Of a stretch of 5,134 nucleotides of DNA, positions 1 through 4,895 are shown piece by piece. The stretch is from assembly GCA_009916335.1 (NCBI GenBank), contig SAAR01000226.1, positions 1 through 5,134 on the forward strand. The letters are read 5' to 3'. This DNA comes from Erysipelotrichia bacterium (GTDB taxonomy: Bacteria > Bacillota_I > Bacilli_A > Erysipelotrichales > Erysipelotrichaceae). Numbering within the stretch: position 1 is the stretch's first letter; every line of letters begins with the position of its first letter. The notes below the pieces were generated by a model that worked only from the letters and a program-made list of their open reading frames with translations, was not told where the DNA came from and made no database searches. The position numbers were made by a program, and so were the translations under genes.

Positions 1-264
1 AATCACCTCTTTAAGTTTTTCTGTTTTATATTTGAATACTGCGCTTGCTAAATCCTGAGCTTCCTGAATTAAGGCTTTATCTGATGTGTAAATCGAATGC
101 TGCCAAATCACTATTGAAAGCTTACCAACTCTGTAAACTGAAACATCCTTATTCACGATATAAATATAGAACTTATATGTTTCATTGTTTTCACCTCCTT
201 TACCTCCCTTACCTCTCGATAAAACAATCTTAACGTCATTAATTATTACTTCTTCTATTATCAT
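1..264 (-). CDS. Hypothetical protein, N-terminal part (cut by left window edge)
   Basis: An open frame of 88 codons starts at the ATG whose first base is 264 and is still open at base 1, so the C-terminus lies outside the window. The start is supported by a strong ribosome site, AGAGGTG, seven bases upstream. That site lies just downstream of the stop of the preceding gene (278-655), leaving only 13 bases between the genes, so the two are probably co-transcribed and translationally linked. The N-terminus (MIIEEVIINDVKIVLSRG) is followed by a basic glycine run, KGGKGG, at about residues 19-24. Next come an aromatic, strand-like stretch (about 30-56) and what looks like a helix (about 62-86). 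No signal peptide or membrane segment is seen. I do not recognise the family. The glycine run is encoded by DNA that looks like a perfect Shine-Dalgarno sequence; see findings. Confidence 0.75.
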   Translation of the reverse strand, partial: MIIEEVIINDVKIVLSRGKGGKGGENNETYKFYIYIVNKDVSVYRVGKLSIVIWQHSIYTSDKALIQEAQDLASAVFKYKTEKLKEVI

Positions 265-277
265 TTTTTCACCTCTG

Positions 278-655
278 TTAGTTTTTAAATGCCTCTGTTA
301 TGTAGTTATTGAAATCATATTTCTTAATCCACATATCTAAATACTCTATGTTCATCACTAATCGAACAGCCATTAAATCTTCACTACCTTCAAAAAGAAT
401 GTTGTCAGCATCGATCATATCGAACGTTGATTCTTTGATGCTTCCAATATTGCTATCTGTTCTTAGTATTAACTCAATTACATTAACCAATGAACCATAT
501 TCTTTTATTAAATTGTTATGTAGCTCTTTAAGAGTGATTTTTTCGCCTCTTGTTTTATATAGGTCTTTTAACCATTCAAAATAGTCGGTTGTATAAAACA
601 CTCTGTAATCAATTGCGGTTTCTTTATTGAAACTTCCGATAATATCTATATTCAT
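278..655 (-). CDS. Hypothetical acidic protein, 125 aa
   Basis: A complete frame with an ATG at 655 and TAA at 278, preceded by a good ribosome site (AAAAGGAGA, six bases from the ATG). The protein is soluble-looking, rich in Asp, Glu, Ile and aromatic residues. It has no signal peptide, membrane helix or cysteine. A central stretch (about residues 35-65, EKITLKELHNNLIKEYGSL) looks helical, and the C-terminal third carries DMWIKKYDFNNYI. I recognise no domain. It is probably the first gene of a unit that continues into the partial gene at 1-264. It has its own promoter, which is a copy of the element that also precedes the ATPase-nuclease gene and the pilin operon, so it probably belongs to the same regulated set. 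An adaptor or small accessory factor is possible but unsupported. Confidence 0.8.
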   Translation of the reverse strand: MNIDIIGSFNKETAIDYRVFYTTDYFEWLKDLYKTRGEKITLKELHNNLIKEYGSLVNVIELILRTDSNIGSIKESTFDMIDADNILFEGSEDLMAVRLVMNIEYLDMWIKKYDFNNYITEAFKN

Positions 656-683
656 ATCTTTCTCCTTTTTGTTTTGTTAATTA

Positions 684-771
684 TTTATATTTAATTATCC
701 GACTAAAAGCAAATTTAAAAGCCGATTAATTGCTAAATATTTATAATAACCAGACAAAAGGAAGAAGTAGA
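684..771 (-). promoter_or_regulatory. Promoter and shared regulatory element, copy A
   Basis: Read on the minus strand, TTGCTT (712-707) is followed after 17 bases by TATAAA (689-684), a good sigma-70 pair. The predicted transcript starts near 677, about 22 bases before the ATG at 655. The spacer begins TTAGTCGG right behind the -35. A second ATTAATCGG (730-722) lies 23 bp upstream in the same orientation, so this copy has two tandem CGG-centred sites. The far end TCTACTTCTTCC (771-760) aligns with the far end of copy C at nearly the same distance (43 versus 44 bases from the AAATTTG block). The 656-791 gap holds nothing else that I can support. Confidence 0.65.
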
Positions 772-791
772 CCAATATTATTTTGGTTTAT

Positions 792-2768
792 TTAGATTTT
801 AGCGTTATAACTGATACAGGCATTGGTCATAATACCGCATTTTCTTTTTCTTATATTTAAAATAATATCGCCTTTTATCTTGTAAGCTAAATCAGTCGGT
901 GTTAATGCTTCATACGCATCTGGAACCATTTCAAAGAAATCTTCAAATTTATCGGTGGCATGTCCTACCGCTATTAATAACTCACTTTCTGAATATCTAA
1001 TGTTAAACATACATTCACTTATCAATGCCTGTACCTTAAAATCATTAAGAATGAAGTGTTCTAAATCACCTCCACCTCTGACGATAACATACAGACTTTC
1101 TTTATCCTCAATCAGTATCTCTTTAAGTAAATCCAAATCTATTTTGTTGTTATATATAATTGGATGTACCACAACCTCTTCAAATCCGATATTTAAATTA
1201 TTCAATACAACATTGAAATCATTAAATCCGTCTGAAAAGCTTTTTGTTGTTATCACGCATAATCTTTTTTGAACTGTATAGGTAGGACAAAGATTATAAA
1301 TCCATTTATTTTGTTCTTCTTTCATATTTATTAACTCTTCTAACTGGTGTATAGCTGTTTTCTCTTCTTTTTTATCTTCCTTTAATGCTTCCAGTAAGAC
1401 GCTTAACGCATTCACTTTCTCAGGCACTACATAGCCCATACCGGGTAGCTCCTGCAGCGGGGGTTTAGTCGCATAGATGAATCTGTTCATGAAGCTATGT
1501 TGTGATTTGCCTGTATGAACCAATACGCGCGCCCCTGTACGGCTCTGCTGGCTTTTGTTGATGTAGACAAAGGCAATGTCCTCTGACTGACCTGATAACG
1601 TATCCTGAGCCTGTATAGCGCGTTCTGGACTGCCAGCAAGGGTAGCGATGTTCTCAAGGCTCCTGACAGCATGAGTAGCCAGATGAACTATGTTCATACA
1701 GTTGCCTATGAGCTGGTTTGTGTATGCTTGCCCAGCCTTAGCATCAAGTGAATCCACAGACTGAGAGGAAATAATGTTGATATGACCGTAGCCCCTCGAT
1801 ATGTCGAACCAGTTGTTATCATCCACTGACGGATCGGTATCATCGGTAAGGAACTGCTGATACTCATCTACCAACATGAATGTAAACTTATCTTCACCAT
1901 ATCCCTTTGCTGTGAGCTGGTTTATATCCTGCTGTTTTATACTGTCTATGAACGTTGCTTTAACCACCTTTAAAATGAACAATGATGAAACAGCATATTT
2001 AGAAAAAGGCACTTCCAGCACTAACGATTTTCTTTCTTTATAGATAATGTCAGCATAGGAAACTGTATGCTCATTATTACAAAAATGATGGTTTAGATAC
2101 GGGTCTTCATAAAAAGGTCTTAGAACGCTGTTTAATGCTGAAAACTGCCATGATCTTTGTTCTCTTTTGGTTGTTTCGTCGGTATCTTTTTTATTATTAA
2201 AAATACTGAATCCATCCGAAGCTATACGCCTTTTTATCTTTTCTGATAACTGTTCTGAACAGTTGTTTTTCATTGCCTGTAGGTCATCAGGATTAGTAAT
2301 CAAGTAATAGAGATCCGCAAGGGTAGGATTAATATCAAACTCTTTAACTAACTCATACACTAAAACAGTGTCTTCTATCCCGTTTGAACCCCAATATTTA
2401 TCTAAGTTTCCACGAACTGAACTAACACCATAGTTTAAAAATGCTTTGAGCTTTTCCGGTTCAATACCAGATATTAAATTAAATCTGGAACAATCCTCTT
2501 TAACACCTAATATGTAAATCTTATCGCTTTTCATTTCTTCATTGATCTGACGTGCTAATTTGGTGTAATCTCCCTTAACGTCCAGTATCAATCCAGAACA
2601 GTGATTTTTAATCAGATTGTAAACAGCAGGGAAACATACACCCGTTGTTTTACCTGTTCCTGTTCCACCAAACACGGCTATATTTGTTGTTGCTGTTTTA
2701 AAGTCTATTTGTATTTCATCATTTAAATGTGCTTTCCTGAAAGAAAGCAATGGCTCTTTATCTAACAT
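792..2768 (-). CDS. VirD4/TraG-like coupling ATPase fused to an exonuclease VII large-subunit (XseA) catalytic domain
   Basis: A 658-residue protein whose ATG at 2768 has a ribosome site AAAAAGGAGA. Seen in the N-terminal part: Walker A GGTGTGKTT (residues 34-42), the coupling-protein motif LDVKGDYTK (62-70), Walker B FTFMLVDE (295-302), and ISRGYGHINIISSQS (323-337) with the SQS sensor. These identify a VirD4/TraG/TrwB-type hexameric DNA motor. Residues about 455-490 are a charged linker. Residues about 490-635 match XseA: RLCVITT (502-508), D517, VRGGGDLEH (563-571), VGHATD (601-606) and LTPTDLA (622-628). From memory, equivalents of the Asp, Arg, His and Asp reported as important in E. coli XseA are kept (D517, R564, H603, D606). 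The usual N-terminal membrane helices, the XseA OB-fold and its coiled coil are absent. The inferred role is moving and cutting single-stranded DNA in transfer or defence. Codons 284-463 are markedly GC-richer than the rest. Homology for each half is confident; joint function is inference. Confidence 0.88.
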   Translation of the reverse strand: MLDKEPLLSFRKAHLNDEIQIDFKTATTNIAVFGGTGTGKTTGVCFPAVYNLIKNHCSGLILDVKGDYTKLARQINEEMKSDKIYILGVKEDCSRFNLISGIEPEKLKAFLNYGVSSVRGNLDKYWGSNGIEDTVLVYELVKEFDINPTLADLYYLITNPDDLQAMKNNCSEQLSEKIKRRIASDGFSIFNNKKDTDETTKREQRSWQFSALNSVLRPFYEDPYLNHHFCNNEHTVSYADIIYKERKSLVLEVPFSKYAVSSLFILKVVKATFIDSIKQQDINQLTAKGYGEDKFTFMLVDEYQQFLTDDTDPSVDDNNWFDISRGYGHINIISSQSVDSLDAKAGQAYTNQLIGNCMNIVHLATHAVRSLENIATLAGSPERAIQAQDTLSGQSEDIAFVYINKSQQSRTGARVLVHTGKSQHSFMNRFIYATKPPLQELPGMGYVVPEKVNALSVLLEALKEDKKEEKTAIHQLEELINMKEEQNKWIYNLCPTYTVQKRLCVITTKSFSDGFNDFNVVLNNLNIGFEEVVVHPIIYNNKIDLDLLKEILIEDKESLYVIVRGGGDLEHFILNDFKVQALISECMFNIRYSESELLIAVGHATDKFEDFFEMVPDAYEALTPTDLAYKIKGDIILNIRKRKCGIMTNACISYNAKI

Positions 2769-2799
2769 AAAAATCTCCTTTTTATTTTGTTGTTCCTTT

Positions 2800-2858
2800 C
2801 AATTATTAAATTTGCCGATTAATGTCAAATTTAAAACGCATTAAATATATAAACGGTT
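2800..2858 (-). promoter_or_regulatory. Promoter region and shared regulatory element, copy B (ATPase-nuclease gene)
   Basis: On the minus strand, AAATTTGACA ends with a perfect -35 TTGACA (2828-2823) and runs directly into TTAATCGG, giving the shared ATTAATCGG (2823-2815). The -10 is ambiguous: AATAAT (2807-2802) gives a 15-base spacer, while the 17-base position reads TAATTG and is poor. A degenerate second site, TTTAATGCG, lies about 20 bp upstream, where copy A has its second CGG site. The region also lies upstream of the divergent H-NS-like gene, so protein binding here could affect both genes. Confidence 0.55.
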
Positions 2859-2900
2859 TAAGTGTTCCTTTTATTTGATATTTATGTTGTTTTAAAATGA

Positions 2901-2929
2901 TTGATACCACATGGTTAAAATGTTATGTT
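2901..2929 (+). promoter_or_regulatory. Predicted sigma-70 promoter of the H-NS-like gene
   Basis: TTGATA (2901-2906) and TATGTT (2924-2929) are separated by exactly 17 bases, matching the consensus at 5 of 6 and 4 of 6 positions. The predicted start near 2936 gives a leader of about 27 bases containing the ribosome site AAAGAGGA. If this promoter is the real one, the alternative upstream ATG at 2897 would not be in the mRNA, which supports the ATG at 2963 as the start. The whole 2769-2962 gap is AT-rich, as expected for an H-NS-bound, self-regulated promoter. Confidence 0.5.
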
Positions 2930-2947
2930 CGCCGGGTAAACGATTTT

Positions 2948-2955
2948 AAAGAGGA
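2948..2955 (+). promoter_or_regulatory. Ribosome binding site that decides the hns start
   Basis: AAAGAGGA, with its GAGG core eight bases before the ATG at 2963. No comparable site precedes the in-frame ATG at 2897, where the upstream bases are TTGTTTTAAA. Confidence 0.7.
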
Positions 2956-2962
2956 TTTTTTG

Positions 2963-3403
2963 ATGAGTCTTTCAACACTGAACAACATTCGTACCATTAG
3001 AAAAGAAGCGCGTGAAATCAGCTTTGAGATCTTTGAAGAGATTTTAGAGAAGATGAAAAAGGTTCATGAAGAACTGTTAGCTGACCAGCTTGAAATCGAA
3101 GAAAAACGCGCTAAGAAGCTGGCACTCATGGAACAGTTTAGAGAGATGTTAGCTGCTGAAGGTATTGAAGGTATCAGCATTTCCGAGATCGCTGATGGTG
3201 TAGCCGCTCCTGCTGCCAAATCTGGTAAAGGTAAAGTGGCTAAAGGTGATAAGCGTGGCGCTGTTGAGCGCAAGTATGCTTATAAAGATGAAAACGGAAA
3301 AGAAGTGTTATGGTCGGGTCGTGGTCGTCTGCCGAAGCCTGTCGAAGAAGCTATGAAGAAAGGCGCTAAAAAAGAAGACTTCTTGATCAAGAAAGAAGAT
3401 TAA
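2963..3403 (+). CDS. hns: H-NS family nucleoid-associated transcriptional silencer
   Basis: A 146-residue protein, slightly longer than the 137 of E. coli H-NS. The N-terminus, STLNNIRTIRKEAREISFEI, matches the H-NS dimerisation helices. Residues about 20-65 are a charged coiled coil. Residues about 78-103 form an Ala/Gly/Lys-rich linker (AAPAAKSGKGKVAKGDKRG). The C-terminal DNA-binding domain, YAYKDENGKEVLWSGRGRLP (105-124), contains the AT-hook-like RGR loop (120-122) followed by PKPVEEAMKKG. I chose the ATG at 2963 because it follows AAAGAGGA by eight bases and matches the family N-terminus. The in-frame ATG at 2897 would add 22 residues unlike H-NS. Plasmid-borne H-NS proteins typically silence AT-rich plasmid and chromosomal genes, including transfer genes. 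Here it is divergent from the ATPase-nuclease gene and convergent with the pilin operon, so local silencing of both is a reasonable inference. Codon use is richer in GC than its neighbours. Confidence 0.93.
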   Translation: MSLSTLNNIRTIRKEAREISFEIFEEILEKMKKVHEELLADQLEIEEKRAKKLALMEQFREMLAAEGIEGISISEIADGVAAPAAKSGKGKVAKGDKRGAVERKYAYKDENGKEVLWSGRGRLPKPVEEAMKKGAKKEDFLIKKED

Positions 3404-3430
3404 CAGCATTGCAAACACCAGAGTAAAACC

Positions 3431-3457
3431 AAGCCCCTTTTCAGGGGCTTTTCTTTT
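3431..3457 (+). terminator. Rho-independent terminator after hns, possibly bidirectional
   Basis: The perfect 7-bp stem AAGCCCC (3431-3437) and GGGGCTT (3444-3450) encloses the 6-base loop TTTTCA and is followed by TTCTTTT. It lies 27 bases after the hns stop. On the minus strand the same stem is followed by GGTTTTA, so it may also end the pilin operon, whose last stop codon is at 3470. Convergent units sharing one hairpin is the simplest reading. Confidence 0.85.
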
Positions 3458-3469
3458 GGAATGTTTCAT

Positions 3470-3712
3470 TTATTCAGGCTTTTTAGTTCCTTTTGCTTCA
3501 TTTATACAGTTAACTAACTTATATGCTTCTTTCCATGATAACAATGAAGTTAAAGCCATTAAACCACCGCCAATTATGTAAAAGCTATTTAATCCTGTTT
3601 TTGGTAATACATTCACTGTTAACATTAATAATGAGATACTTGATAAATATAATATTGCTATTAATGTCCATGCTTCTTTTTTCATTTGTCTGATACTTTT
3701 TTGAATAATCAT
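3470..3712 (-). CDS. Small two-helix inner-membrane protein in the pilin operon
   Basis: An 80-residue protein with ATG at 3712, preceded by GAGGA seven bases upstream. It starts 16 bases after the stop of pilin 2, so it is very probably the third gene of the pilin operon. A short basic N-terminus (IIQKSIRQMKKEA) precedes one hydrophobic helix (about residues 15-36, WTLIAILYLSSISLLMLTV). A Pro-Gly turn (LPKTGL) follows, then a second helix (about 42-60, FYIIGGGLMALTSLLSW) and a charged C-terminal tail ending KGTKKPE. By the positive-inside rule both ends are probably cytoplasmic. There is no cysteine outside C69, no class III leader and no domain that I recognise. Position suggests a pilus-assembly, immunity or entry-exclusion role, but nothing in the sequence proves it. 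Confidence 0.75.
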   Translation of the reverse strand: MIIQKSIRQMKKEAWTLIAILYLSSISLLMLTVNVLPKTGLNSFYIIGGGLMALTSLLSWKEAYKLVNCINEAKGTKKPE

Positions 3713-3728
3713 AAATTAATCCTCATAT

Positions 3729-4271
3729 TTATTTGTCGTAAAAATATACTGTTATTGGTCTTCCACTATACCCATCATCATTACTGATACACGCATTTGC
3801 TAAAGTTGCCATATCAAGATCCTGATTTGCTTCTGTGTTCTTAACTTCTCTTGAACCTACTACTATTTTGAAAAAACTTGCTCCAGCTTGAGACACAAAC
3901 TTAGGACAAGCATCAACTGAAACGTTTTCAAACCCGATATAAAAACTACCATCATAATACGGTTCTATAAGAACGTTAGCGCCCCAGCTATCCCATATTA
4001 AGTTATCATCAACAATATCTTCTGGAACTATCTTTGATTTGATTACTGCGTCAACTGATAACCCGGTGTAATCTGCTTGCCCCGCGTAGAGATTTTTTAT
4101 CCCAGCATTTAATGTTCCCAATATTTTTATGTCGCTATCTATCTTCTGACCAGAACTAATTTTTGGATAGATCATAAAGACACCAACTATCAACGCTGCG
4201 ATAATACCGAAAACCAATAACAACTCTAATAATGAAAACCCTTTATTCTTTCTCTTTGTCATGTTGAACAT
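3729..4271 (-). CDS. Type IVb (PilS-like) prepilin 2, probably a second or minor pilin
   Basis: A 180-residue prepilin. The leader MFNMTKRKNKG (11 residues) has the basic charge and final Gly needed by prepilin peptidase, with cleavage expected at G11-F12. The mature N-terminus FSLLELLLVFGIIAALIV carries the conserved Glu at mature position 5 and the hydrophobic helix used for membrane storage and filament packing. It is followed by TLNAGIKNLYAG, typical of the PilS family. Two cysteines (C122, C161) fit the C-terminal disulfide loop of type IVb pilins. The mature length is 169 residues, the same as for its neighbour, pilin 1. I chose the ATG at 4271 because GAGGTG lies six bases upstream; a GTG at 4280 falls inside that ribosome site. 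It starts 12 bases after the pilin 1 stop, so the two are co-translated. Sequence divergence from pilin 1 is large outside the first 35 mature residues. Confidence 0.88.
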   Translation of the reverse strand: MFNMTKRKNKGFSLLELLLVFGIIAALIVGVFMIYPKISSGQKIDSDIKILGTLNAGIKNLYAGQADYTGLSVDAVIKSKIVPEDIVDDNLIWDSWGANVLIEPYYDGSFYIGFENVSVDACPKFVSQAGASFFKIVVGSREVKNTEANQDLDMATLANACISNDDGYSGRPITVYFYDK

Positions 4272-4277
4272 ATCAGC

Positions 4278-4283
4278 CACCTC
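4278..4283 (-). promoter_or_regulatory. Ribosome binding site that decides the pilin 2 start
   Basis: GAGGTG sits directly after the TAA of pilin 1 and six bases before the ATG at 4271. The GTG at 4280-4278 that could serve as a longer start is part of this site, so initiation at ATG 4271 is favoured. Confidence 0.7.
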
Positions 4284-4841
4284 TTATATTATTGACGCAA
4301 AAATAATGGTGGAGTTATCTTCTGAAAAACACGCTGCTGATGTTGCCGCTATATCAATGTTCTTCCCTTCCTCAAGGTTCTTGACCTGAGTAGCTCCGTT
4401 CCCGTTGTAAACGTCTATGCTTACGAAATTACCCGATACAGCCGCTATCAACTTTGAACAGTCAGAAGCGGGAACAGCATCATAGATAATGTTGTATTTG
4501 CCGTGATTACCACTGTATTCAACCGATACGTTGCCTTTCCATTCATTGATAAGCTTTCCGTCCTGAATCATGTTCTCCGGTGCGTTCTTAGACGCAATGA
4601 AGCTATCAGTGTTAATGCTTGAGATCTTCGCTCTGCCGCCATATAGAGACTTAACCCCGGCCTGTATAGCTGTTAGGTTCCTGCTCTCTCTGTCGATACG
4701 CTGTGAAGCCTGAACTTTAGGAAATATCATAAAAGCCGCTACTATCAACGCTGCGATAGCACCAAGAACTAATAATATTTCTAAAAGTGAAAACCCTTTT
4801 TTACTCTTTCTGTCTTTTAATAATCTAAAACTATTTATCAT
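4284..4841 (-). CDS. pilS: Type IVb (PilS-like) prepilin 1, probable major pilin
   Basis: A 185-residue prepilin. The leader is basic (FRLLKDRKSKKG, with cleavage expected at G16-F17), and the mature start FSLLEILLVLGAIAALIV has Glu at mature position 5. The PilS-type segment LTAIQAGVKSLYGGRAKI follows. Two cysteines (C128 in DCSKL, C171 in AACFS) would form the C-terminal disulfide loop of type IVb pilins. The end, STIIFASII, is the usual strand-rich terminus. I chose the ATG at 4841 because AAAGGAGA lies seven bases upstream; the ATG at 4847 is only one base from that site and is unlikely to be used. As the first gene of the operon, with a strong ribosome site and GC-richer codons than pilin 2, it is probably the major subunit. 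In IncI-type plasmids PilS forms the thin pilus used in liquid mating. Assembly ATPase, secretin and prepilin peptidase genes are not in the window. Confidence 0.9.
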   Translation of the reverse strand: MINSFRLLKDRKSKKGFSLLEILLVLGAIAALIVAAFMIFPKVQASQRIDRESRNLTAIQAGVKSLYGGRAKISSINTDSFIASKNAPENMIQDGKLINEWKGNVSVEYSGNHGKYNIIYDAVPASDCSKLIAAVSGNFVSIDVYNGNGATQVKNLEEGKNIDIAATSAACFSEDNSTIIFASII

Positions 4842-4848
4842 AATCATT

Positions 4849-4855
4849 CTCCTTT
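4849..4855 (-). promoter_or_regulatory. Ribosome binding site of pilin 1
   Basis: AAAGGAG precedes two in-frame ATG codons. It is seven bases from the ATG at 4841 (good spacing) and one base from the ATG at 4847 (too close), so it decides the start. A second site-like TAGGAG lies in the hairpin just upstream (4875-4870). Confidence 0.7.
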
Positions 4856-4870
4856 GTTATTTTATGTTTC

Positions 4871-4887
4871 TCCTATTTTATGTAGGA
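4871..4887 (-). other. Small stem-loop in the pilin operon leader
   Basis: TCCTA and TAGGA form a 5-bp stem around a 7-base loop (CATAAAA) within the predicted pilin leader, starting a few bases after the predicted transcript start near 4889. It has no T-tract, so it is not a terminator. It partly hides an AGGAG sequence. A 5' hairpin of this kind can stabilise an abundant mRNA, but this is inference. Confidence 0.35.
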
Positions 4888-4895
4888 TTATATAT

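Noticed and set aside
45..233. Plus-strand frame of 62 codons
   Set aside because: It lies opposite a well-supported minus-strand gene with a strong ribosome site; it has no ribosome site and an unlikely composition.
309..584. Plus-strand frame of 91 codons
   Set aside because: It is antisense to the complete 125-residue gene and lacks a ribosome site.
771..787. Inverted repeat ACCAA...TTGGT after the ATPase-nuclease gene as a terminator
   Set aside because: The stem is only 5 AT-rich base pairs and no T-run follows on the minus strand. The gene may end elsewhere or read through.
955..1272. Plus-strand frame of 105 codons
   Set aside because: It is antisense to the XseA-like domain, whose conserved motifs show that the minus strand is coding here.
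1487..1672. Minus-strand frame of 61 codons in another phase
   Set aside because: It lies inside the ATPase coding region and exists because the GC-richer patch has fewer stop codons.
2897..2962. Longer start for the H-NS-like protein at ATG 2897
   Set aside because: No ribosome site precedes it, the extra 22 residues do not resemble H-NS, and the predicted promoter (2901-2929) lies downstream of it.
3064..3273. Minus-strand frame of 69 codons opposite hns
   Set aside because: Its Ser/Ala/Pro-rich composition mirrors the hns codons, and it has no start context.
4272..4280. GTG start at 4280 for pilin 2
   Set aside because: The GTG is part of the GAGGTG ribosome site that serves the ATG at 4271 at normal spacing.
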